From assembly GCA_016930415.1 (NCBI GenBank), contig JAFGGS010000004.1:1-44984 (forward strand): a stretch of DNA of 44,984 bases, given 5' to 3'. Both the position numbers and the translations under genes were made by a program. Below the pieces are notes generated by a model. It saw only the letters and a list, made by a program, of their open reading frames with translations, did not search any database and was not told where the DNA came from. This stretch comes from Candidatus Woesearchaeota archaeon. Lineage in GTDB: Archaea; Nanobdellota; Nanobdellia; Woesearchaeales; SM23-78. This document shows positions 26,341 to 33,071 of the stretch, piece by piece (the first letter of the stretch is position 1; every line of letters begins with the position of its first letter).

Positions 26341-26751
26341 TTAAGGGTCTTTTCCAGTGAGCTTGCTTGACTTGTACTTGTGCGGCTCGAAGCTCTCGAT
26401 GCGAACTATCCTTGGAGAGAGCCCTCTTTTTTTAAGCTCTTCTTCCAGGTGCTCTGTGAAGCTGGTCTGATCGTATCCTAATGCTATTATGTCCGGCCTT
26501 ATCTCCTCGATTACCTTGTACTTGTCTCCTTCGTTCCCGACGACCGCGACGTCCATGTGCTCGTAGGCCTCCACTTCTTCGCGGCGCTCGTGATGGCCCT
26601 TCCCTGGCTTCCTTCCTTTCACGTGCTCGACTGTCTCGTCCCTGGCTATCACTACGTGAAGCTCATCTCCCAGGGCCTTTGCTTCCCGCAGGAAGTATTC
26701 GTGTCCTTTGTGGAAGATGTCAAACGTCCCGAAGGCTAACACTTTCTTCAT
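26341..26751 (-). CDS. ribL: Archaeal FAD synthetase (RibL-type cytidylyltransferase fold)
   Basis: This 136-residue nucleotidyltransferase has AFGTFDIFHKGHEYFL with the H-x-G-H motif, VVIARDETV, KGRKPGKG, and IALGYDQ in place of the usual RTEGIST-type region. This pattern matches archaeal RibL, which transfers AMP from ATP to FMN. A glycerol-3-phosphate cytidylyltransferase is the main alternative, but GDEGDKY-like VVGNEGDKYKVIEEI and GYDQ favour RibL. It supplies FAD for flavoproteins such as the flavin reductase-like gene in this window. TATA (TTTAAT, about 26777-26784, minus strand) is centred 29 nt before ATG 26751, so it is probably leaderless. Confidence 0.9.
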   Translation of the reverse strand: MKKVLAFGTFDIFHKGHEYFLREAKALGDELHVVIARDETVEHVKGRKPGKGHHERREEVEAYEHMDVAVVGNEGDKYKVIEEIRPDIIALGYDQTSFTEHLEEELKKRGLSPRIVRIESFEPHKYKSSKLTGKDP

Positions 26752-26794
26752 TTTCAGCTTCGAAGGTAGCTTGGCATTAAATGCATTTCTTTTT

Positions 26795-27994
26795 TTACAG
26801 CATGAGATACACTAGTACCGGCACTAATAGGCAGCCCATTGCGTGGTTCCTCGGAATGTTCTTAAGAGGAGCCACTAAACCGACCGCGGATGCGGTCGCA
26901 AGGACTATTAACCCGACCCAACCATTGAGGAAGACGCACATCAGAACAATAAATACTATTATCGAGATTACAAGCGCTTTGTAGTTCACCTTGACTATCA
27001 GCTTTGAGAACTGCTTGGCAAAGAAGAGCGTCAAGAAGACTGATATCGATCCTGCGACCAGGAATACGAGGAGCAACATCACAAAGCTCACAGTGTCTAT
27101 CTCAAAGAGCTTCTCCATAACCACGATAGAACCGTCTTTTGCCTTTCCCAATGCATAAAAAGTGACTAGCGAGAATATCACGCTCATAGTGCCCATGGCG
27201 CCGACCAAAGCAAGGTATGCCTTGTCTTTTATGTCCCGAACTATCTGGTTCGATATCACAGCTCCCTGGGCCGGGCCTAGGCCTGGGAAGAACTGTATGA
27301 GGAAGACTGCGAGGCTGCTTCCGAGGAGCACCTTGCCCAGCTCCTTTATCTTCAGGTCTATCGATTTCGTGAATCTTTGCAGCGGTATCTTGGTGTTCTC
27401 GAAGTAGCTTATGAGCAGTCCTGATATCCCGAACATGCCTGAGAGCAAGGGGAATAACGGCTCTGGTAGGTTTGGAAGAGAGAAGACAATCACGCCAAGG
27501 GTTCCTGACATCATGAAGAGCGTGAGGCTCCAGAGCTTCTCTTTCTCCCGGATTATCATGTAGACCACGATCATCATTAGGAGGTAGAACAAGTATGGCT
27601 TTAGGAAAGGATAGAGCCATAACGCGATGAAGATGAAGAATGGCACGAGCAAGAGCGCGACAACTAACCCGGAATAAGTCCCAAGGATGGTCAGCTTCAC
27701 CGCCATGTAGCCCTCGCCTTTTAGGAGCATCTTCTGCGCAGGCAAGACGCTGAGCGCGTTCTCGCTCTCAGGCGCGCCAAGGTATGTCGAGGGGATGGTG
27801 TCCAGGAACGAGTGGACGACGGCTAGGCTCATGATGAAGGCTGCAAGCGAGAAAGGAGAAGTGTATCTGAGGAGAAGCGGGCTTAGCGTAAGGAGAGTCG
27901 TGGCGACGAGGTTCACGTGGACCCCAGGGGTTAGGCCTGTGACTATTCCTGCAAGGACTCCGCAGGCCAATGATAGCAGTATTTCCAGGATCAT
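26795..27994 (-). CDS. DUF112/TctA-like integral membrane transporter
   Basis: The 399-residue polytopic protein has about ten membrane segments. It has the two TctA-family glycine/proline signatures, GIVTGLTPGVHVNL near the N-terminus and FPGLGPAQGAVIS in the middle, as in archaeal DUF112 relatives of the tripartite tricarboxylate transporter large subunit. No TctB or TctC partner is adjacent, so it may work alone or the genes lie elsewhere. ATG 27994 is chosen because TTTATTAG (28016-28023) is centred about 26 nt upstream; the in-frame GTG at 28012 would fall inside the promoter. The substrate is unknown. Confidence 0.88.
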   Translation of the reverse strand: MILEILLSLACGVLAGIVTGLTPGVHVNLVATTLLTLSPLLLRYTSPFSLAAFIMSLAVVHSFLDTIPSTYLGAPESENALSVLPAQKMLLKGEGYMAVKLTILGTYSGLVVALLLVPFFIFIALWLYPFLKPYLFYLLMMIVVYMIIREKEKLWSLTLFMMSGTLGVIVFSLPNLPEPLFPLLSGMFGISGLLISYFENTKIPLQRFTKSIDLKIKELGKVLLGSSLAVFLIQFFPGLGPAQGAVISNQIVRDIKDKAYLALVGAMGTMSVIFSLVTFYALGKAKDGSIVVMEKLFEIDTVSFVMLLLVFLVAGSISVFLTLFFAKQFSKLIVKVNYKALVISIIVFIVLMCVFLNGWVGLIVLATASAVGLVAPLKNIPRNHAMGCLLVPVLVYLML

Positions 27995-28121
27995 GAAACT
28001 GTCAGAAAACACAGGTTTATTAGTCTTAAGCGCTGATTTCTGAAAAAGTTCCGTGTCTTTTCCATAATCTTTTTAAAATCCTAAGCAAGCATCCCTTGAA
28101 AAACACGAGGAGGTAATGTAA

Positions 28122-28625
28122 ATGAGATTTTTTGCATTAGGATTGATCTTGCTTCTAGTGGTTTTGACTGCCTGCAGCGAGAAGGCTGCTGACAACACAG
28201 ACCTGGAAGCTGACGCCGGCCAGATGGAAGTCAAGGTAGACACTGACAGCGACGGAGAAGCAGACGTCATGGTCAAGCAGGAAGGCGACGTGACAGAGGT
28301 CAAGGTCGACACCAAAGTCCCTGAAGAGGTCAAGGACGCTGGCTCAGAGGCTTTCTGCATCCCTGGAGAGAAGTATACTTACACTAGCCAGGAAGGCTCT
28401 GTAGACTCTGAGATAATCGGTCTTGAGACTTACAAGGGCAAAGAGTATTGCAAGGCAGTATCATCCTCTGTAGTCAATACGCCAGTCGGAGACATTAATT
28501 CCGAGACGACTTACTACTTCGACAGCGATTACTCAGAGTACTGGATCGTGACCGAGACTAGCGGCGGGCCCATGCCTGCGCCCCAGGTCACGGAAGTGCA
28601 CTTGGTCGATGGGAAGTTAGCTTAG
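28122..28625 (+). CDS. Secreted lipoprotein, 167 aa
   Basis: A short basic start, a hydrophobic run and the lipobox LTAC (C18) mark a lipid-anchored protein. Residues 20-75 are acidic and rich in D, E, K and V, with SDGEADVMVKQEGDVTEV, and look like a flexible linker. Residues from about 80 form a domain that begins CIPGEKYTYTSQEG and contains a second cysteine in YCKAV, so a disulfide is possible. I recognise no specific family. GAGGAGGT (28107-28114) is a strong ribosome binding site eight bases before ATG. TTTTTAAAA near 28070-28078 gives a leader of about 15-25 nt. It ends with TAG, and a T-rich run at 28641-28660 may terminate the transcript. Confidence 0.82.
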   Translation: MRFFALGLILLLVVLTACSEKAADNTDLEADAGQMEVKVDTDSDGEADVMVKQEGDVTEVKVDTKVPEEVKDAGSEAFCIPGEKYTYTSQEGSVDSEIIGLETYKGKEYCKAVSSSVVNTPVGDINSETTYYFDSDYSEYWIVTETSGGPMPAPQVTEVHLVDGKLA

Positions 28626-28763
28626 ATAAGACTATGTTGTTCATATTCTTTCTTTTTTTCTTCAACATGAATAAAAGGAGAAGATATTCCGATAATCCTG
28701 GTGATGCTTTCATCGGGAAACCAAAAAGCTTAATAATTACCTATCAAGAAGCAGCAATTGCAT

Positions 28764-28788
28764 CCTGATCTGGATGAATCTCATCAGG
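28764..28788 (+). promoter_or_regulatory. Inverted repeat in the leader of the exonuclease gene
   Basis: CCTGAT (28764-28769) pairs with ATCAGG (28783-28788); an alternative inner pairing GATG/CATC is also possible. A G/T-rich run with no ribosome binding site follows until ATG 28817. TTAATAAT near 28730-28737 is the likely TATA box, so this hairpin would start the mRNA. Its function is unknown. Confidence 0.35.
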
Positions 28789-28816
28789 GTTTTGGGTTTT
28801 TGGTGGTTTTGAAACA

Positions 28817-29395
28817 ATGGTATTGAAGGATTACACTGTGCTTGACATCGAGACGACAGGCCTCTCCAAGGATCGCCACAGGATCACTGAGATCGCGGCG
28901 GTAAGATATAACGGCAGGAGGAGGATTGGCCAGTTCCATTCGCTAGTCAACCCAGAGGTGCGTATCCCTAGCTTCATCACAAGCCTCACAGGAATCAACA
29001 ACGAGATGGTGAGGGACGCGCCAACGATCAGCAAAGTCCTGCCTGGCTTCCTCGAGTTCCTCGGCGGCAGCGTGATAGTCGCCCACAACGCCTCCTTCGA
29101 TTACGGCTTCATAGAGCACAACGCAAGGGCTCATCTGAAGTTGGATCTTGCGAACAAGCGTCTTTGCACTAGGAGGCTGGCCAACCGGATGCTGCCTGAC
29201 CTTCCAAGCAAGCGGCTTGGATCCCTCTGCGAGGTCTTCAAGATAAGGAACAAGCAAGCCCACAGGGCCATGGGCGACGCAGAGGCGACTGCTCAGGTGT
29301 TCCACAAGTTCTTAAGACTGCTGCCAAACTACGACGTCAGGACAGAGGATGACTTGTTCAGTTTCGAGTGCTCTCCCAGGAGCCGCAAACAATAA
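28817..29395 (+). CDS. DEDDh 3'-5' exonuclease (DnaQ/Pol III epsilon-like)
   Basis: The 192-residue protein has the three Exo motifs of the DEDDh superfamily: D10-I-E12 in VLDIETTGL, D95 in HNASFDYGF, and H149 with D154 in HRAMGDAEAT. These bind two metal ions for 3'-5' hydrolysis of DNA or RNA ends. The fold covers residues 1-170, and no polymerase or helicase domain is attached. In an archaeon it is not a Pol III subunit; repair, proofreading in trans or RNA processing are possible roles. It is preceded by an unusual U/G-rich leader without a ribosome binding site. The next gene begins 26 nt downstream with its own TATA box. Confidence 0.92.
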   Translation: MVLKDYTVLDIETTGLSKDRHRITEIAAVRYNGRRRIGQFHSLVNPEVRIPSFITSLTGINNEMVRDAPTISKVLPGFLEFLGGSVIVAHNASFDYGFIEHNARAHLKLDLANKRLCTRRLANRMLPDLPSKRLGSLCEVFKIRNKQAHRAMGDAEATAQVFHKFLRLLPNYDVRTEDDLFSFECSPRSRKQ

Positions 29396-29421
29396 ATACC
29401 TGCGCGTCCTTAGCTTCTTGC

Positions 29422-29808
29422 ATGAGCAGGCTTCCTAAGGGCCTTAGGGGATGGTTCATCGCGCACTTCGTGATCGATACAGTGTTCGCCATACCCTTGT
29501 TATTCTTCCCGAGGATCTTCCTCTCAGCCCTCGGATTCACGACGATCGATCCCTTGGCTGCAAGGCTCGTCGGAGCGGCGCTTGTAGGGATAGGCGGCGC
29601 GTCGTTCATCATGAGAGATAAAGGAAGGGATGCTTACGAGTCTATGCTCTCGCTCAAGCTGCTATGGTCATCGACAGCCATCCTGGCCGCGGCGATCACT
29701 TTGGTTGAGCGAAGTGCGCCTCTGGCAGCGTCTGTTGGCATCCTCCTTGTCTTTGCAGCTTTCTTCCTCGTCTGGGCTCATTACAGGCAGAGGATAAGGC
29801 AGGGATGA
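29422..29808 (+). CDS. Small integral membrane protein, 128 aa
   Basis: Four hydrophobic segments cover most of this protein, with short basic loops (RDKGRDAYES, YRQRIRQ at the end). No family is recognised; similar four-helix proteins are common hypotheticals. ATG 29422 is chosen over the upstream in-frame start at 29368, which lies inside the exonuclease gene, because AATAAATA (29389-29396) is centred about 30 nt upstream, giving a leaderless message. The first residues, MSRLPKGLRGWF, fit a cytoplasmic positive N-terminus. Confidence 0.7.
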   Translation: MSRLPKGLRGWFIAHFVIDTVFAIPLLFFPRIFLSALGFTTIDPLAARLVGAALVGIGGASFIMRDKGRDAYESMLSLKLLWSSTAILAAAITLVERSAPLAASVGILLVFAAFFLVWAHYRQRIRQG

Positions 29809-29903
29809 ACTGTTCATTCTGCCAGCGGGCTTCCGGCAAATGAAAAAAGTATATAAATGAATAAGCCAAGGGTGTTCTTTAGGTGAACAGAGGTGAGATT
29901 TAA

Positions 29904-29952
29904 GGACGGTTTTTCAAGAGCCAGTTCTGGATGGGTTGAGAAAAGACTGTCC
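29904..29952 (+). promoter_or_regulatory. Stable hairpin in the 5' leader of the solute-binding protein gene
   Basis: GGACGGT-TTTTC (29904-29915) pairs with GAAAA-G-ACTGTCC (29940-29952), twelve pairs with one bulged G. The apical part holds CCAG-TT-CTGG. The TATA box (TATATAAA, about 29849-29856) implies a leader of about 100 nt. The ribosome binding site GGAGGG (29965-29970) begins 12 nt after the hairpin. A regulatory leader is inferred from structure only. Confidence 0.45.
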
Positions 29953-29979
29953 GAATCTATTTGATGGAGGGAATCTAGA

Positions 29980-31365
29980 ATGAGATCGTATGATAAATGG
30001 ATATTGACGGCAATGTTGGTCTTGGCGCTCATCATCTCAGGCTGCTCTTCGAACAGCGTGAAGATCGAGAAGAGGGCTGACGTCGAGACGAGCGCTGCTC
30101 CGCAAGAGCAGGTGACTGTGAACTGGCTTGCCAGGTGGAAGAACGAGCATCTGAGGGAAGACTTCGTGGTTGAGAGCGCTAAAGAGTTCGAGGTGACTAA
30201 TCCAGGCATCAAGGTGAACTATAAGTTCTTTCAGGACGCGGGCATGAACTCGGACCCAGACATCGCCAAGAAGATAGTGGAGATGATAAACACAGGGAAC
30301 TATGAGTGGGACGTAGTGATAGCCAACACAGGGACTTACGGCGACGTCGCTGAGATGCTAAACGACCCTTGCTGGGGGAAGAAGTACCTCGTCGACTTCA
30401 AGGAGGTGCCTGGCTTTGTCGAGACCCAGAAGGATTTCATAATGACAGACTATCTTGACGAGTACTGCGGAGCGCTCGTTGGGCCTTACATCGAGGGATT
30501 CTTCATCATGGTCTGGTACAACAAGGAGCTCGCTGACAAGATAGAGATTGATATCAAGCAGCACGGCATGACGTGGGATGACTTCGTAGGCTACGTCAAG
30601 GCGCTTGATGAGTACAACAAGGCGCACGGGACAAACATAGCCGCGCTCTACGAATCCAATCCTGACTGGCGGGTCAACGAGTATATGTTCGCCCACCTGT
30701 TCAAGTCGGCAGTGGGAGACCTTGATAGGGTGAAGGATGAGAAGCTCACAGATGAGAAGAAAGCAGCTCTTCTGAAGACCTTCAAGGCCATGGAGGAGCT
30801 CAGTCAGTATAAGCCGTTGCTTCCAGGCCATGACACCAGGGCTTGGTATGATACCAGGAGCATGAGCTTTGATGGCACGGTCCTATTCACTGTGAACGGC
30901 GCTTGGATGTACAACCACTGGATGGACATTGACGAGACCTTGACGTATAACATGATGCCTGCTGAGCTTCCGGTGTTCCAGCCAGTCGACTTCTACATGG
31001 GAAGCTTTATCCCGCAGTATGCTGTCATGAAGGGTTCTCCCCATGAGGAGGAGGCGATAAAGCTCTTGCAGTTCCTCTCAAGGCCTCAGACTGCTGAGAA
31101 GTGGGTCAGGTACACCAAGGCCCCGACCGGCATAATAGGCCACTTGTCCACGTCTGACATTGGAGATGACCAGTTCGAGCAGTTCCAGGCAGAGGTCAAC
31201 AACAGGTTCAACGGCGGGTATCATTTCAGCGACAACGCAGGCTACATGTTAGGAGAGGAGAACATCCTGCTGGACAGTAAGGTTGACGAGCTGATGATCG
31301 ACGTGCTTGACGGCGAGATAACAGGCCAGGAAGCGTATGACAGGATCATGGCGGAGATTAAATGA
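29980..31365 (+). CDS. Extracellular solute-binding lipoprotein (family 1, sugar type)
   Basis: The 461-residue protein has a signal peptide ending in the lipobox LIISGC (C22), then the two-lobed fold of ABC-type family 1 binding proteins: a region like VNWLARW at the first strand, WDVVIANTGTYGDV, WYNKEL in the first lobe, FTVNGAWM, and a C-terminal LLQFLSRPQTAEKW-x-x-YTKAPTG. It should capture a sugar or related solute outside the membrane. GGAGGG (29965-29970) precedes ATG 29980. No permease or ATPase gene follows. Instead its stop overlaps the HAMP sensor gene, so it may present ligand to that sensor. Confidence 0.88.
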   Translation: MRSYDKWILTAMLVLALIISGCSSNSVKIEKRADVETSAAPQEQVTVNWLARWKNEHLREDFVVESAKEFEVTNPGIKVNYKFFQDAGMNSDPDIAKKIVEMINTGNYEWDVVIANTGTYGDVAEMLNDPCWGKKYLVDFKEVPGFVETQKDFIMTDYLDEYCGALVGPYIEGFFIMVWYNKELADKIEIDIKQHGMTWDDFVGYVKALDEYNKAHGTNIAALYESNPDWRVNEYMFAHLFKSAVGDLDRVKDEKLTDEKKAALLKTFKAMEELSQYKPLLPGHDTRAWYDTRSMSFDGTVLFTVNGAWMYNHWMDIDETLTYNMMPAELPVFQPVDFYMGSFIPQYAVMKGSPHEEEAIKLLQFLSRPQTAEKWVRYTKAPTGIIGHLSTSDIGDDQFEQFQAEVNNRFNGGYHFSDNAGYMLGEENILLDSKVDELMIDVLDGEITGQEAYDRIMAEIK

Positions 31366-32378
31366 GTGAAGACGATTGGCAAAACAGCGTAGGAGATGCA
31401 GGGCAGGCACAAACGCCCTTCAAGCTGAATATTGGGACTAAGATATTCTTATTCACGCTCGTGCCCATAGTCTTGGTCCTAGTCTTCATAAGCCTGCTCA
31501 CCATCCAGAACAAGGCCAATACAGAGCAGACGCTCATGGAGAACCGGATCGCTTCCTTCGTCGGGCTTCTTGAGAGCGGCGAGCTTAGCTTTGAGAGCAT
31601 CAAGGACAAGGCTCTGCTCGAGAACCTCTTCCAGGAGAAGGTAATCCACGCAAAGCTGATCGACAGGGAACAAAACATCGCATACTCCACCCAGACGGCT
31701 GGTGATGAGTTCTCATCGGATGACGAGGCAGACTTAGTGAACCAGGCCCTTGCAGGCTACAAGGTAGCGTATACCAGGCAGGATAAGGGCTCGACGACTT
31801 TCGAATGGTACTATCCCATCCTAGTAGATAAGAGGGTGATCGGCGTCTTCAACGCAGAGCTCTCATACGAGAGGTCTAATGAGAGGATCAGGCAATACGC
31901 ACTCTTCATATTGTTCCTTGACTTGGTGGGGGTTATTGTCTCGCTTGGCTTCATCTATCTTCTGATCAACAGGAGCCTCATATCCAACATCGAGAAGCTA
32001 AAAGAGGCTACTGAAGAGCTTTCAAAGGGTAATCTTGATTACAAGACTGACATCCGTTCAAGGGATGAGCTTGAGGAGCTTGGCTTCTTCTTCAACAGGA
32101 TGGGAAAAGACCTTAATGTCTCGAGGCTGAAGCTTGAGGGCTACAGCAAGGAGCTAGAAGTCAAGGTTCAGGAGAGGACTAGGGAGCTTCAGGGAAAGAA
32201 CGAGGAGCTCGAGAAGTTCAACAAGCTAGCGATCGGCCGGGAGCTAAAGCTCGTCAAGATGAAGGATAAGATTACAGAGCTTGAGGCCCAGCTCTCTGGC
32301 AAGAAGGTGGGTTCTGTCAAGGCTGAGAAGCTTAAGGATATCTCAGACCGCATGAGGAAGCAGGGCAAGAAGCGTTGA
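31362..32378 (+). CDS. Membrane sensor with extracellular domain, HAMP and coiled coil, no output domain
   Basis: The 338-residue protein has a first membrane helix at about 28-47, an extracellular domain of about 135 residues, a second helix at about 185-207, a HAMP domain to about 262 (RSLISNIEKLKEATEELSKG, ending DELEELGFFFNRM) and then a long coiled coil. Near the end it has IGRELKLVKMKDKITELE, a motif also present in the broken sensor at 38128. No kinase, cyclase or methyl-accepting domain follows, so it must act through a partner. The ATG overlaps the binding-protein stop by four bases (ATGA), which suggests coupled synthesis and a shared pathway. Confidence 0.83.
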   Translation: MSEDDWQNSVGDAGQAQTPFKLNIGTKIFLFTLVPIVLVLVFISLLTIQNKANTEQTLMENRIASFVGLLESGELSFESIKDKALLENLFQEKVIHAKLIDREQNIAYSTQTAGDEFSSDDEADLVNQALAGYKVAYTRQDKGSTTFEWYYPILVDKRVIGVFNAELSYERSNERIRQYALFILFLDLVGVIVSLGFIYLLINRSLISNIEKLKEATEELSKGNLDYKTDIRSRDELEELGFFFNRMGKDLNVSRLKLEGYSKELEVKVQERTRELQGKNEELEKFNKLAIGRELKLVKMKDKITELEAQLSGKKVGSVKAEKLKDISDRMRKQGKKR

Positions 32379-32379
32379 G

Positions 32380-32688
32380 TTAGGATTTAAGCCCGTCTTC
32401 TGGGTCGTGGTGGCCGCACTTGCCGCAGACGTATTCTGTCATCTCGTCCTCGTCGCTCACGAATATCCCTTTCGAGACAAGCTGGGCTTTCCCAAAACCG
32501 CACTTGGAACATAAATGGTTATCGACAGCCAGGGGGTTTATGTCTGACTCGAGGATCTTGACTTCTTTTCGAGGGCTTGAATTCTGCTCTAGAGTGATCT
32601 TTTCTGCGCTCTCCTCGTGGCCGCAGGCGCACATGAACCTTTTCCCTTCGAGCTTCATCATGCTGGAGCAGTACTTGCAGAACTTCAT
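32380..32688 (-). CDS. TFS/RPB9-like zinc-ribbon transcription factor
   Basis: The 102-residue protein has two zinc ribbons: C4-x2-C7 with C20-x-C22, and C60-x2-C63 with C88-x2-C91. The second ribbon has an acidic loop D79-E80-D81-E82 followed by MTEYVCGKCGHHD, comparable to the DE-x-x-T-x-x-Y-x-C pattern of archaeal TFS and TFIIS, whose acidic pair stimulates RNA cleavage in stalled RNA polymerase. ATG 32688 is preferred over 32697 because TTTTTAAA (minus strand, 32711-32718) is centred 27 nt upstream and the family starts MKFC. An RPB9-like polymerase subunit is the main alternative. It converges with the sensor gene. Confidence 0.85.
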   Translation of the reverse strand: MKFCKYCSSMMKLEGKRFMCACGHEESAEKITLEQNSSPRKEVKILESDINPLAVDNHLCSKCGFGKAQLVSKGIFVSDEDEMTEYVCGKCGHHDPEDGLKS

Positions 32689-32810
32689 GAGCATCATGCA
32701 AAAGGACTGGTTTAAAAAGTTTTGCGAAAAGAAAGCAAAGAGGTTTCGATAATCCTAGGAATTCCTTGTTATAGAAATGTTTAAATACAAGCGGCGCAAT
32801 ACTTCACCAG

Positions 32811-32903
32811 ATGAAAGTCAATGCTTGTGAGGACAACGCGTTTGCTCTTGCAAGCTTTAGCTTTAAGCCTTTTTCATTCTTCTTTTGCTTCTTTTACTGG
32901 TGA
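32811..32903 (+). CDS. Phe/Tyr/Trp-rich leader peptide of the DAHP synthase gene
   Basis: ATG 32811 opens 30 codons ending at TGA 32901-32903. The peptide has nine Phe, most of them in the second half (SFSFKPFSFFFCFFYW), and finishes Tyr-Trp-stop. All three aromatic amino acids are end products of the pathway that DAHP synthase starts. The TATA box (TTTAAATA, 32780-32787) is centred 27 nt before the ATG, so this is the leaderless first cistron of the transcript. A small hairpin (CTGG 32897-32900 with CCAG 32907-32910) covers the Trp and stop codons. It resembles bacterial pheL/trpL attenuator peptides; that role is inference. Confidence 0.72.
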   Translation: MKVNACEDNAFALASFSFKPFSFFFCFFYW

Positions 32904-32925
32904 TTTCCAGGGGATCCTTCCGGCT

Positions 32926-33033
32926 CCTTGAGAATCTCCAAAGACAAATCTTCCGGGTGAAGCGTGAATTCTCGAAGGGCCTCTGAAGAGGAAGTAGGAG
33001 GAGAGGACAACAAGAGCAGAGGCTTGATTTTCC
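32926..33033 (+). promoter_or_regulatory. Mutually exclusive hairpins between leader peptide and DAHP synthase
   Basis: Hairpin A pairs CCTT-GAGAAT (32926-32935) with ATTCTC-G-AAGG (32968-32978), one bulged G. Hairpin B is CCTC-TGAA-GAGG (32980-32991). Alternative C pairs GCCTCTG (32979-32985) with CAGAGGC (33017-33023) and is followed by TTGATTTTCC. B and C share bases and cannot coexist, as in attenuator and anti-attenuator pairs. C plus its T-rich tail could act as a weak terminator or could sequester the leader. Confidence 0.5.
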
Positions 33034-33071
33034 TGATACAAGACTAGAGACTAGCGTTTGGAGGAAGAGAC

